Assembly (NCBI RefSeq): GCF_021130785.1 | Contig: NW_025778016.1 | Coordinates: 1-64,000, forward strand | Source of the DNA: Homalodisca vitripennis | Taxonomy: Eukaryota > Arthropoda > Insecta > Hemiptera > Cicadellidae | Reading direction: 5' to 3' | Length of the DNA: 64,000 nucleotides | In this document: in pieces, positions 12,801 to 25,616 of the stretch | Layout of the letters: every line of letters begins with the position of its first letter | How positions within the stretch are numbered: the stretch's first letter is position 1 | Position numbers and translations under genes: made by a program | The notes under the pieces: generated by a model | Seen by the model: only the letters and a program-made list of their open reading frames with translations | Database searches by the model: none | What the model was told of the DNA's origin: nothing

Positions 12801-12951
12801 TCCATCTATCGATAAATTATTAATTATGAACGGCCTTAACCTACGGTACTCCAAAATACAGATTTTTATCATTTGAATAATACATTTTATAGATAGGGCT
12901 GATATAAGTTGTGTTAATCTTGTGTTAAAGGAAACCCAGTAAGGCATTCAT

Positions 12952-12953
<2 letters not shown>

Positions 12954-13011
<58 letters not shown>
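12954..13011. repeat. (TA)n microsatellite
   Basis: About 29 uninterrupted TA units. Confidence 0.95.
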
Positions 13012-13015
<4 letters not shown>

Positions 13016-13823
13016 ATATTTACACAAGTAAAGTAAGGCCAACTCGTCACAAATCATTGCATGTAGAGAATTATAATGACATAATAATAAACACTGTACA
13101 AATAGCCACATGTTTGAACACGTTTAGAATCAAGCTTTCCTTTACATGTTTCTCTATACTGTCCAATTTAATTCCCTTACGATCGTAAACTTATGAATTA
13201 CTCAAAATTAATTATTACAAATTTACACCACATTCACAAAAACTTATTTTAGAATATATCCATCGTATACATAATGAATGTTATTTAGTTTGGTGTTAAT
13301 AAACAATGGTCCATATTGACAAGCTCCTTGTAAGGATGCGTTTCGTACTGTCAGTTCCTAATATATATTATTATGTTCTTTCCTAGTCTAAAATAATAGG
13401 TAGGGTTCAAAGCAAACACATGTTATGGACATACGTAAAGTATCGTTATGTACAATAACATAAATTTCCATTAGTAGTATCTTATTTCTCATTGGGCACA
13501 AAAAGTAATATGACCTCAGATCTCAGATAAATTTATTGTGAACGTTGTTAAAAGATACTTGTCCAAGAAAACGATAACGGGTTTTGCTTAAAAATTGTGG
13601 AAACTTTCTAGACGCTTTTAATTCCACATTCATACAATTCAATCACTATAAAAGTGTTACTTCAAAAAATCTTAGAGGTAACCCGCATAACTGTATTTTG
13701 TGAGTTTCAATAGGAGTACTGTTGATTAAAGTAACCATGAAAACAGAATATAAAATTTTACCCAACAATAAAGTTATTTTACATCGGTTTCTATGGTAAA
13801 ATCACTTCTCTTGTGATTTTAAG
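13012..13823. other. No gene seen
   Basis: AT-rich sequence upstream of the coding-like island. It ends with a pyrimidine-rich stretch and AG at 13,805-13,823 that could serve as a splice acceptor. Confidence 0.4.
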
Positions 13824-14120
13824 GTGAACGGATCACAAGTACATTATGTGGCGTTTAAGCGATTTCTGGAAGTGTGATGCTGCCCTCGGGACTCCACCTC
13901 TGGAAACAGCTCAGGAGGCTCTCACTGCTCTGACAGTGTTCCTCCCTTCCCCTGGCCCACCGAGCGCCCCTATTCCAATCCCAGCGCCTCGGTACTGGAC
14001 ACATTGGAGGTGTGTCAGGTGAACTCCCCCTCTTACTGCTGGACTCTGTCCGGTTATACGCCAAACAGCCCTTTTCAGGGCTCGAAACACATTAATATTG
14101 AATTTGGAGTAAAAGAATAG
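13824..14120 (+). pseudogene. GC-rich coding-like island: candidate exon, or decayed exon, of unknown protein
   Basis: This is the only stretch resembling host coding sequence. One plus-strand frame runs from 13,824 to a TAG at 14,118-14,120, broken by a single TGA at 13,875-13,877. The 80 codons after the TGA favour C, G or T in third position, unlike the AT-rich surroundings. They encode a Ser/Pro-rich segment with pieces such as CSDSVPPFPWPTERPYSNPS and YCWTLSGYTPNSPFQG. A pyrimidine tract ending in AG directly precedes 13,824 and fits a splice acceptor. No good GT donor follows; a weak one lies near 14,108. Competing frames exist: a plus-strand ATG frame of 59 codons from 13,846 and a minus-strand frame of 69 codons (13,855-14,064). 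I do not recognise the protein. It could be an exon with a sequencing error, a pseudogene exon, or GC-rich transposon DNA. Confidence 0.35.
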
Positions 14121-17100
14121 TCAAACTATCTGTTGCTAGGCTACCAACTCAGTAGTACCAGCGTTGATAATATTAACTCGACTGAGCCTCAACCCCAACT
14201 GGGACTGGATTTGTAAAACTTCTTCATTACAAATTTGGTTTCCATAGAAATATATGGAATTAATTATATTCCACACTACTATTGAGTTACACTACTATTA
14301 ACTATATTCCACTATATTGAGAGATACTTAATACTACTTCTATAAGCTAACTAAAACTCAATCCAAAGAAATATAATCTTTTTCGAAAGCAAATCAATTA
14401 TTTGGGCCTACGTTTCTGACGAAGTTGTAAGTTATTTATTAAAACATGTCCTCTTTCATCTTCTTACAGTAGACATAACACCTCCAGGAGCATTACTCCA
14501 ACTTTAGTTGAAGGTTCGTTTAGACTTTAGACTTTCCATAGATTGTTCACGTAGAATGCGATATATAAATGAAATACTGTGAAAAATAAAAATAAAAAGG
14601 GAACGTTTCTCGATCAGTTCTTACTATACGTTCAAAGTCATGTGTGAAGCCGAGGGTAATGGCTGGTATACGATAAAATCATATACCTGTACTTACTGAA
14701 TGTTCTAAATCCTTGTGTCACACTATCAATGTGCATCAGCATCTTCATATTTATTCTGTAGATTCCCACTAAGCGCTCTATTTGTTCGTCTTGAACCATT
14801 AAACCTTTTCTTATATTTCAATTGTGTGTAATAATGTTTCTTCTTGCATACAAGCATATTTTATGAATTACAAATTTATATTTAATAATTTCTCACAACT
14901 GACTACGGGCCTAATAGTTGGTTCAAAATTGCTGCTTTGAAGTTTGAAACCACCAGTGAAATTGACATATTTGGCTCGTATAGAGGTAGATTGTAACTGT
15001 AAAACCAATTCTTGGAAAAAAGGTCACGCATTGATCGCAGAAAACAAATATATGACACGAAATATGTCATAATTAGACATTCTTAAACAAATAAAATCTT
15101 ACATCTAACTATTATAGGACTTTTTATGTGAGTTACTCGTATATAGGTAACATTAAAAACTTGTCTGGTTGTGAAGATGGGCAAAGTCTTTCTATACTTA
15201 CATCTAGATTGGATGTAACAGTGCAAGAGGAAATCTTTTGGAAAAGTTCTGTATTGTTCTTATTTTTACACGAGTAAAAAAAATAGTAAAAATTTACGAA
15301 AGAAATTATAGGATGAAATTACTACAAAACCAAAACTCCTAAACACATATCTATGTTCAGCTTAGTCGTAGAAAAAACAGATAATCGGCCTAACCGCCCA
15401 GCCAATCATGATTACTGAGCTAGCAACAAGTTGTTTGGATTTTAAACTATACATTGTAGAAACAAACTCAAACTTACCAAACGTTCTGCTATAAGTGCAG
15501 TTGTACTGTACACAAGTAAATATTGGAATAAAATTAAATTTGTCCGTGTAAAAAATCAATGTTGGCAATGAATACTGGAAAGGATGACTAAATAAAATGA
15601 GAAATTTTATAAGAATGAAATGATCTGGACACATAACAGGATGTCCTTCACTTGACTGTTACAACTGTGTTCTTTCATGTTGTGTGGTGTGCGTTATAAC
15701 GTCCTCTTTGTTTTGTGTTCAGGTCAAAGATCTCAAAAATATTTATGTTTTACAGGTGTTTTTTTTTAATTCACCATTATAGTTTTTAAAATTATTATTA
15801 GCTTTTGGTATTATAAATACATTGTCTTTAGGTATAGATAAAAATAATTTGTTTTCTTAAACATTTCACACAATAATATGTCGAACCCGTGCATCCTTTT
15901 CAATTTATATTAAACACGCCTAACAAAAGAACATTTTTACTGACATTTATTAAAAACTTCTGCAAAATTATAAATATTCTGATGCAGAACGTGGTATTTG
16001 TAAGTTTAAATCATTTCAAATGCTACTTAAGTAAAGTTTATCACAGCGAATTCTTAACAAAGTTGAGTAGGGTGTAAATTTCAAATAATTAAATTATCCA
16101 CTCCTTCTAAACTCATTCATAACTTTGTTAATGCAACTTTCCGTCCTAACCCACTCCTTCGCCATGTTTATTTTTCAATAAAAATGTGTACTTTCCCGTT
16201 GTTTTATAACAGTATTATTTGTTACATGAGTCTATTTAATTGAACAATGTGCAACGCATTATTGGAAATTATTCATGCCTAAAGTAGGACACCTTTAGAT
16301 TGAGAATAATAAGACGACACTTAATTATTTATTGAAATAAAAAATCTATAAATTCAATTATTTTATGGAAAATTTGTCACGGATCATGAATAATATTTAA
16401 CTTTTAAAATGCAATCTTTGTAATGAAATCTGTTAAAAAATTCAGAAGGAAAAATTTAATTAGTACTTCATCCATATATACAGTTGGTAAGACTAAGAAA
16501 GTAACAGGATTAATCCACTTACCGGTTGAAAGTGTTACTAAGTAAACTGAATCATCACCTTTACGTTACTTCTTAATCTTTAAAAGGAACTTCTAAGTTT
16601 AGCATCGGATGCTTTTAGAAGCATCCCCTTAACCAATAAGTCGGAAAAAAAGTTTATTTCCTCAGAGTAACGAAGCCAATAGATTGACTTGTAAAAAGTG
16701 TACGTGCCCTCGCGCGTGAGTGTGTATTTTTGTGCGCGTTTGTAGACGGTCATAGAGGATCAAATTTCTCAACAAGTAAGATAAGACGTGATATATATTT
16801 GGATTCCTTCCAATATTCCTCAATTACCTCAGGAATGCTGGAGAATAGTTTATGATCCTGTTTAAATGATTATTGTGTAGGAATTCAGAAGTACATTATT
16901 TTTAAATATATCAATAAATCTTTATTCTTTATTATTTATACCTGATGTAAAGCAAACGTCAATATTTAGAGTTCTGAGCTAAAAATTACTCGTATATAAG
17001 TACGAGACGTAACGTACATTCTCACCATATCAGGATCACACTCAAACATACAATTCAACAATTGCATCCTTGACCCTTTTGCCAATCTTCTACCTACAGC

Positions 17101-20100
17101 ACCGAAGTAAATTTCCTGATTAGGCGATATCACAGTCAAATCCAAAAACTTAGTAATATTTTAAAATGCATTTAATGCTAAAAAGCGTTTCAGACGAGTT
17201 TTTATCACATTAGAAGTTTTATTATTCGGACTTTAGTCTGGGAAAGAATGGCTCGTTGAAACATGTTAGAGTGAAAATGCCTCATAAGAATATCAAGTAA
17301 GGATTTTTGAGATAAGAATAGGCCTATATTTATACCAGGGACTCTAAGAATGTCCATGTAAAATTTCAATACATTCAATTAAATAGTTTACACATGAAAG
17401 CAAACAAACATAGGCACTTTCGCATTATAATGTTATTAGAATGTTCTGATTGAAACCATTGAATCCAACTCAACCACATTACTAATCCTTGAACCAACAT
17501 CTAATTTATTACCCTAAAAACAATTTTTATTGTAGGTCGCATATAAATACAGGACAAATCATTGTAATAGTTTTTCTACTTAATTTTACAGTGAAACTCT
17601 CTACATACATTGTACTGTAGGATTATAAATGTTGTTCAGCACAAGATGAAAATATAAAGCGGATATTGCCAGATCTATAGAACGCAATAACAGCTAAGAT
17701 GATCCCATTTCCGCCGGAAGATGTGTGATTCCACGATAATAGAGATGGAGAAGCTTTATTCGGTTCTTCCATTCCAATCTTGTGATGGATTTGTTACACA
17801 GGGCTTATCGTATGAGGTGTGCTACGTCGTATATAATACGATACATATTAAAGTGTGATTCTAAAATCCAGAGAAACCCCAGTATAACGGCTAGTGTGTT
17901 ACCAGTGTGGATCGTTTATTCGATCTGAAGGCCGAACCCTGATTATGAGTTTTTGTAATGACATTTTAATCTGTCCAACTGCATTAAGATCATAATATTA
18001 TCCTAATATAATCCTTTTTTGGCTAACGAATAAAAATAGTTATTGGTCAGCATTTATACACTGTACTTCGTGATTCACATTTACATTTATAACTCAACAT
18101 TTTAACATAGGCGCGATATAATTTAAGGTGATATTATGCAATTATCTATTACACAGTTATTATCAACGGAACGTTTATAAATTCATGGCAATTTTACTAC
18201 TCTTTAACCGGTGTTCCGCAATTTCATATTTTGTACTAGGGACTTGTAAAAAAATGTAAGCCTTAAATGTAATGCAAGGCTTGTAAAAATGTTCTTTAAA
18301 CAGGCTTTTTTTCGTTTTCATAGTTCGTTTTCAATAGTTGGGTATAAGATATAATCTAGATACCCTCCACGCAAGAAGGGACATTACCATGTTTAAATGG
18401 TTATTAAAAGTTTTTTGGGTCTGAAATACCGACATGACTTTTACGCAAAGAAAACGAATCTAATACGCTCTTCAGTGCTTATTTTATCTGTGATTTTACA
18501 TATTTTATAACCGAACTCAATATTAAAATTTGAATTTTAGGAAAGACCAAGGAGAGCTAGCTAGTACAGTAGACGTAGTCTAAAAGTTGGGTTAGTAGGG
18601 ATATATAGGCCAGGGGTGTCCATTTCACAGGCCGTACCTTCCATATAGCGGTATAGATATTTGTTTGTTTAGTCTAACAAACAGAATTTACACATATATA
18701 TCTTGTTTTACAACTCACTTTTTGTTTCAAACAACTCCCGTAAACTAATTAAACTCTTTGCAGTCGTCTGCAGGCTAACAATCTTTTGAACAATTAACAA
18801 AGCAAATTATTCTGCTTGAGTTTCCACTTTATAAACTGTTATCGTTGTGGATTATTAATCAGTTTTATTATACTTTGTACTCGACTACACATTGTACAAA
18901 ACCCTGAAAACCCAAGTTAACAAAAGATAATTCCGAAATTTAAGGTAGTATAAGTGTCAAAAACATCTTAATATTAGCTTTTATACAGAAATAAATAGTA
19001 AAATACAGGGTTGGAGTTTTTTGACAATTGGAGGACTGTGAAAAACTGTATTTTTCCGGATATTTGCCATAGTTGACTGAAACAAAACAAATCAGTAACA
19101 TTACGTTTTGAGATCTGAAATCTGATATCTAACTCAGGTGAGTAAGTAACCTAACAAATAACTACTATTTAGGTTAAATAAACACATCATACCAGAGTGT
19201 TGTGACACTCAAAAGTTAGGAATCACAATAACCTTGTTGTGTGACAACTTTAATACACACCAACTCTAAGACATGCACTTTATATAAACAAAACACTAAT
19301 AGTGAAGTACAGAATGCAAGTCACAGCATATCTGCACTCACCTACCAAGTACATACACCGAACACTACATAAAAGTCCACTTACGAGTCCATATGATAAT
19401 GGCTGTCGTTCATTAAATTTTGTAAATATATTTCTAAATGTCTCTAAAACAAGAAAAAGCTTCCCGTTTAAACAGTGCTCTCAGATCTTAATTTCCAAGA
19501 TAAAAATAGTGTGCTATTTAAAAAGGCATTCCGTAGTTAGGCGTGTTCTATGCTTTTTTTTTCACGAGCGCTTAAATTTGTGTTAATGTGTGCAGTGTAG
19601 TAAAATAACATATAGGTGTTAGCGTTCGTGCAAGGGATGTGTTAATAGAGGCACAACTCTCTGCGTAGTGTAAGTAATACAATTTTTAATCATGATAAAG
19701 ATTTATGAGGATGATTTAATAATTTTAAATAAATAATATCTATTTGTAAGTCTTTGTTTTTCAAACTTTTGAATAACAAATGACTTAAGATACATTCATA
19801 CGCTAACTCTTAACGCTGCTCAGAGCGCTTAGGGTTATGCGGTATCTTGCATTCTGTACTTACCCTATCACAGGTATCAATTATAAAATGTTTTATTTTC
19901 CAATCGACTGTCAAAACCGCCAAGAAAAAATATTTACGAACGTAACATTAAAATAATAAATTACCTCCTTATTCTTAAAAGAACAATTTGAACCAAAATT
20001 TGTTTATTTTAGATATATAGATACATTTAGATGTTTCATAATCTATTTACTCAATTTAACAAGCCAACTTTGCATCGTTTTTATTATTTAGGAAAATTAC

Positions 20101-20372
20101 GAATATTGTACAAAAATGTCAGTAACTAAAAACATCAATCTAAACAAACTATTTTTATATTAGTTCCTTCAAAGAATCAATAGCATTTTTAAAACATTTG
20201 CCATAAATTTTCTTACATATAAGTTTTACTGTGCCTATGTTAGTAATAAGGAATAAAAATGGACATATGAAGAAAATTTGAATTTTACGTTAATTTGGGA
20301 CCTACTGCAAACATGTTATACAATTCAATTTGTCATAAATTCTGGCCTATGCAATAACATTGTATTACGATA
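14121..20372. other. 6.2 kb with no gene seen
   Basis: AT-rich, with only short chance frames: 90 codons on the minus strand at 15,362-15,634 and 94 codons on the plus strand at 19,302-19,586. None has a family motif. At 14,641-14,672 the words GTGAAGCCGAGGG and ATGGCTGGT resemble the end of the dispersed repeat described at 33.06-33.56 kb. This is probably intergenic or intronic DNA. Confidence 0.45.
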
Positions 20373-21602
20373 TACAGGGTAGAGCACATGTCAGTTTCCC
20401 CAGAAGATAAATTTAAAGGCTTTATAGGTTAATTGAATACAACACTTTTAGGCAAGAAAACAGGTTCAAATGCATTTTTAATTATTATGTTTCTGAGTTC
20501 GCCAAAATGTTGCGGTTTTTAAGCATACACAGTCTCTTTTATAATACCCCACAGTGAAAAATCACATGGGTTCAGATCTGGCGAGCGCGCAGGCCAATCG
20601 ATTGTACCATGTCGAAAAATCAATTCATTGAAACTGTTATTTTAAAATTCTCGAACTTGGATACCGACTTGTGATAGGGTACCATCTTGCAGCCAGATGA
20701 ACGAACGATTATTGAAAAAAGGATTGTTTCTAAGCTCGGAAACTACTAATTTTTGCAGCAACCGTAAGAAACTTTCTGAGTTAACATTTCCTTGAAGAAA
20801 ATGATGATCAATCAGTGCAGTACTCGAAATACCTTCCCATCCTATAACACCAAGCACATTGAGTTCTGCTTGGATTACGTTATAAGGATTTACATGCGAC
20901 CAGTACACGCAGTTTTACCAATTAACGCCTCAATTTAGTGTCGAACATGCCTCATTACACCTCAAAATTGATCGCAAGAAATTTGGATCAGCCTCTGAGC
21001 GGATAATTATTGTCTCAAAGAATTCCAATCGCCTATCGGAACCATCCTCATGAAGCGCTTGGAGTAAAGATGGACGATATGGCTTAAATTTTAATTGCTT
21101 TAACATTCTTTACACGTATCTTCTTGATATTTCTAGTTCAGCAAATGCCTTACGAGTCCATTTACTGGGACTGGCTACAGAAGCTTGAGCAACTAACTAT
21201 CTGCAGGGTTTCTTCGTTGCAAATTGATCGTGGACGACCACACTTCGGGGCATTTTAAAAAACGCTTCCTGTGTTTTTAAAATTTCTTATTTAACTTCCG
21301 CATATACTGTCGAGTGGGTATCGCGACACTTAAATAGTTAACACTAAATTCTTCAATTATTATAGCAGTATTTCTATTATGCTTCCACCACAACTGAAGG
21401 ATGTAAACTCATTGTTGGGTTGTAAACATTTTAAAAACACACAAAAACATATAACAGATACAAACAGCGTCACTTTACAGTAGCCACTGGAACAGACAAC
21501 AATGAACTTACTCCGTATTGCTGCCAACTTAACATTGTCAGCAACCTATCGAAACAAAATATCCCAATTTATGGAAAAACTGACATATGCTCCGCCCTTT
21601 AT
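20373..21602 (-). mobile_element. Near-complete mariner-like element, left palindrome arm
   Basis: Both ends carry inverted repeats of about 28 bp: CAGGGTAGAGCACATGTCAG from 20,375, and its inverse with several mismatches ending at about 21,600. TA lies next to both ends, as expected for a mariner target site. The length of about 1.23 kb is normal for the family. The transposase lies on the minus strand and is broken (separate entry). The outer break of the large inverted duplication falls inside this element at about 20,784. Confidence 0.8.
20400..21300 (-). pseudogene. Mariner-family DDE transposase, inactivated
   Basis: The conceptual protein, read on the minus strand, shows mariner hallmarks in order: FKPYRPSLLQALHEDGSDRR, RLEFFETI, a degraded first catalytic box CNEAC, VNPYNVIQAELNV, the GVIGWEGISS box (usually VMVWGGIS), FLQGNVNSESFLRLLQ, LQDG with the second aspartate at 20,684-20,686, and WPARSPDLNPCD with the third at 20,561-20,563. 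Forty residues separate the second and third aspartates, close to the DD41D group. The first aspartate is replaced by asparagine (codon 20,954-20,956). In-frame stops lie at 20,930-20,932, 20,915-20,917 and 20,642-20,644, and the N-terminal helix-turn-helix part is further broken. It is non-functional. Its family is certain at mariner level; the subgroup is inferred. Confidence 0.85.
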
Positions 21603-22619
21603 ATCTACGATTGTAATATGGTTTAACAATCCCATATCCTGGGGATTGGTATCCTGGTGTCGCACCTGTTTAACGCTTATTTGTGGCCTCTGGAACATAA
21701 CATGTTCTATGACATTAGACTATGAAGTACGTCCTCCAAGTTTCTGTGTGTCTGTATTCAGTACTCCAACACAGCGAGTGTGCGGTGGTATTCTGTAATC
21801 TTTACAGAATTATGAATTACATTGTTTATTTTATTTTATTTTATTTCCTTACAACGGTCAAAGACCACTTTATAACAATAAACATAGTGCAAGGTAGCTA
21901 ATTACCATTATAGTGCCCAGACTGACAGGGACAAGCCAAACATGCTGGACTCTATACTCCTAGACATGATTGACAGTGTACATAATAAGTATAAATTATA
22001 ATAAATATAACAGTAATGACAAGAATTGTTAAGCAGATAAGCAACCTAGAAATAAATAACAGTGCAAAAACAAATTATCCGTAAAAAGTAACAGTGCAGA
22101 AAACTATAAATGGATAACAAGAACAAAAAAGAAATATATAAATGAACAACAATGTTAATAAAATATTTTTAAATAAGTGACAATGCAAAAAAAACTAAGA
22201 ATGAATAACAAGTAACAAAGATCTATAAACACCAACAAAGTAAAAAATAAATAAATAAATAAAACATTTCACAATACAAAACTACCATCCTTAACAATAA
22301 CGAGTGAAAAACACATACAAAACAAATGCCAAATATTACAATAAATAAATAAATAACAATTGCACAAAGCATATAAATAACGAAATACGAACAGTTACAA
22401 TTATGGCAAAAGTGACAACTACATAGCGCTATGAATAAATCAATTACTTCATACAAGAATGAAAAACATATTTATGCCATGCCCACATCACTCAACAAGT
22501 CCCCGATCTATTCTACTGTATACTGGAAAGCAGCTAGCACACGTCCTCCATTGTGTATACTATTCTATAATTATATTCATTTTAAGAGCAATGATTTTAA
22601 AATTGTTCATTACTCTTGA
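21603..22619 (+). repeat. AT-rich repeat next to the mariner element, three copies in the window
   Basis: It is copied inverted at 49,855-50,856 and, for its first 400 bases, directly at 51,935-52,294. It contains a TTTTATTTTATTTTATTT run followed by ACGGTCAAAGACCAC, then A-rich sequence. The layout suggests a retrotransposon tail but no coding part supports this. This copy has an altered stretch at 21,620-21,650 relative to the other two. Confidence 0.7.
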
Positions 22620-23726
22620 TACTTAACCTTTCTGGTAAATTAATCACTAACGTAGCCTCAGTTTATTGAGGTAAATGCTGAATCTCTTTGTAAAAGACTA
22701 AAGTTTGTACTAATATTTTGTATATATTAATAATTGCCGAAAAGGTATTTTAACACTTGCAATGAGACAAATCAATGGATTAACTTTCAGATGTGAAATT
22801 CGTTTATTTTTATAAATCAATCAACTAAGAAAGAATTTGTTCCGCTCAAATATTACCATTTTTACTAACCTTAGTTAAAAACTAAATTGACATAATATCT
22901 ATTCAAAGTTTATTGCTGCAAATAAAATCGATTCACACAACAATATGTTTTGTTTAAATTAATATACATTATTAGAAATAGGTTTGTATATATTCGTTCG
23001 ATTTCCCTCCAGTTTCCCTTTAACACAATAATGATATAGAGTCAGAATGGTTTTTGATACGCAAATACTAACACGGGGTAGGAGCCTCAGATGACGTCAT
23101 ATGTGTAGATTAAATTTTTTTACGACTGAGCTACATTATAATATATTCTGGTATGAACAGAATAGAGTATCGACGATGCATAGAACGGTAATGAGTTATG
23201 TAATGGGAGGGTAATGTAATCCAGTCATTACAGTTATAAGAACATCTTTATACTCCATAACCTATTATTTTTCTAATGAATGTCTTTAGAGAACAGAAAA
23301 AATGTTCCTATCTTATTTTCATTCCAATTACAAAACAACAAACACTCAGTGTTCCCTCACATTCTGACAATAAATATACCGTTCAAAAAGTACTCTCAGT
23401 TTATTAACAATGTTCCCGAAGTTTTGGTTTTAAACTTTTTAACGACCACTCAACAGAATGGGTTTTTAAAAATAATTAAAATGCCCAACCATACTGGATT
23501 TAATGCTATCTACAAAGTTGGCGTTTCGATAAGCCGATTACAATAAGGAGGTTGTCGAGCTATTGTTTCTGAATAATATTCCTTTGTTGTAATGTAATAT
23601 CCTGAACTAATGTAGTCGCCTGAACAATAGTTGCAAGCTTTCAAGACATTGTTGTACTGTAATTTTGTAGGACCTACTTTTTTGTTTAAAAAGAAATTTA
23701 TGTTTGAACTTCAGTTGTGCTAGAGA
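22620..23726. other. Left-arm sequence without a gene
   Basis: It pairs with 48,734-49,855 at roughly 85-90% by eye. The 88-codon frame at 23,280-23,546 is broken in the paired copy, arguing against coding. Confidence 0.5.
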
Positions 23727-25591
23727 AGTTTATCAGAGCTTAACTTTTGAGTGTTGCCCAGATACTGTCAGTACATTAGATCATTCCTGATATTTTAAAA
23801 TCTGTAAAGGCAGAAATTTGGCACTAATATTTTGTTAGGTATCTTACATACTCATATATATGTTTTACGTTATAAGCAAAATATCTATTATTTTTAATAA
23901 ATTATTAAACAGTACATTAAATATACAATAATACAACTTTCGATAGTTCGGTAGTTCGTCGAATTTAAAAAATGTACATTGTACACAACAAAATCTATCA
24001 AAAAGTGTTTAAAAGTTTTATTATTGTATATTATTATATCAAACCTTTTTCGAGACTACATATCTTAAATAGAACAAACTGTGGTTGCTATGTCTACAAC
24101 TATAACTGCACTGATGCTATCGCTGCATTCGTCTAAAGCCAATCCTGTACATCTTCAAAATTTACAATGTTGAACATCTAGTAGTCCAACACTGAGACAA
24201 AAGTAGCAGAAACGAACAATAACGACACAACGTTTGTGTACTGCTGACACACGTTCTAACGATAAATAAACAACATGATCCAAACATCGAGACAATAGTA
24301 ACAGAAACAAGCAATAAGGATACAACGTTGATGTATTAATGTAATGTTGACATACGTTCTGACGATGAAATAAAAAAAAATAAAAAAAATAAATAAAAAA
24401 AAAACACGAACCAAACTCAAATACAAAAGTGGCAGAAACGAAAAATAACGACACAACGTTTGTGTACTGCTGACACACGTTCTAACAATAAATAAGCAAC
24501 ATGAGCCAAACACCGAGACAATAGTAACAGAAACATGCAATAAGGACACAACATCCGTAATGCATAATGTTGACATACGTTCTGACGAAAAATAAAAAAA
24601 AACACTAACCAAACACAAAAACAAAAGTAGAAAAAACGACAAATAACGATATGATGATTATGTACTGATTATACACGTTCTGACTATAAAATAAACAACA
24701 TGAACTAAACTCCAAGACAATGGTTGCAGAAACGAACAATAACGACACAACTTTGATGTACTACTGATACATGTTCTCCTATGACTGTCGTAACGTTTGT
24801 TTGTTGTATGTCCAAGTTGTTTTATGTTGTGTATGTGTTTTTTTTTTTAGTTTTAAAACTCCACGTAGAGCACTTTTAACTCTTTTTTTTAACACCTTGT
24901 GATGTTCAAAAACGAGGTACAGTCTGACAAGATATACGAGTAGTACCACATTATAGTTCATTATAAAATTCCGAGGATACAGAATATGAATTTGAACAAA
25001 ATAGTTTTTTTTATTTTCCCTTATTCCCCCTATTTAGAGATAAGAGTCACTGAATACGTTTTTGTAAAAACACTGATCTAACCAATGCGAGTAGGTTTCG
25101 GATTTTTATGTCGTTATATAACTATGGAGTGAAATTCACTATTTCAATAAAAAATAGGAACATTATTTGTAGGTATTATCTAAATTACTAAACTGTGTTT
25201 TGGCTATTCTATGATGGTGCTGTGACATTTTAAACACGCCCTGTTTGATTCAGGATACATTCTGTATTAACCATTAGAAGACAAGAATAAAGGTAAAGTT
25301 GTATCAATAACATCAATAACAATTTTAAAGACGGACAAATTTTTCTGGGGTCGGCCTCTCTTCAGAACATTATATCCTGTTACTTGTTCTACAACGTATT
25401 AGTTTACTTCGCCATTCATTGTTTTGAATCATTTAAAAACAAATTCGCTTTCCTCTATTATTATTAAATTTATATGTTGTTTCATAAACTATTTTAAAAA
25501 TTATGAAAATGTTAATAAATAATGGTGTAAACTATCTTTGGACGAAAATAACTTTATAAATTTGGCCCTGCTCAGGTTAAATGCAATATTG
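23727..25591 (+). repeat. 1.86-kb segment present only in the left arm
   Basis: In the right arm the sequences matching 23,726 and 25,592 are directly joined at about 48,733. The segment has no target-site duplication and no terminal inverted repeats, so a deletion in the right arm is the simpler reading. It contains the 96-bp minisatellite at 24,180-24,790. Confidence 0.7.
24180..24790 (+). repeat. Minisatellite of about 96-bp units in a 226-bp higher-order repeat
   Basis: Units marked by AACGACACAACG or close variants begin at about 24,221, 24,316, 24,447, 24,542, 24,645 and 24,741, with spacings of 95, 131, 95, 103 and 96 bp. Copies alternate in sequence, so units 1 and 3 match best and units 2 and 4 match best. 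The 60-128-codon minus-strand frames here, rich in Phe, Leu and Cys, arise from the repeat and are not genes. Confidence 0.85.
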
Positions 25592-25616
25592 ACTCCTATA
25601 CACGCTTAGGAGTCAA
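25585..25616. repeat. 10-bp perfect hairpin at an arm indel breakpoint
   Basis: ATTGACTCCT and AGGAGTCAAT are separated by a 10-base loop. The missing segment in the right arm begins within this hairpin. Confidence 0.8.

Noticed and set aside
15362..15634. 90-codon minus-strand frame
   Set aside because: Chance frame in AT-rich DNA, with no motif and no codon bias.
19302..19586. 94-codon plus-strand frame
   Set aside because: No motif; composition equals the surrounding noncoding DNA.
22431..22619. 62-codon frame preserved at 49,855-50,043
   Set aside because: The arms are so similar here that preservation is expected by descent alone.
24155..24642. Minus-strand frames of 62-128 codons rich in Phe, Cys and Leu
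   Set aside because: They are read from the 96-bp minisatellite and its A-rich linkers.
24180..24790. CRISPR-like regular repeats
   Set aside because: Units and gaps are too long and variable, and the genome is eukaryotic in character; this is a minisatellite.
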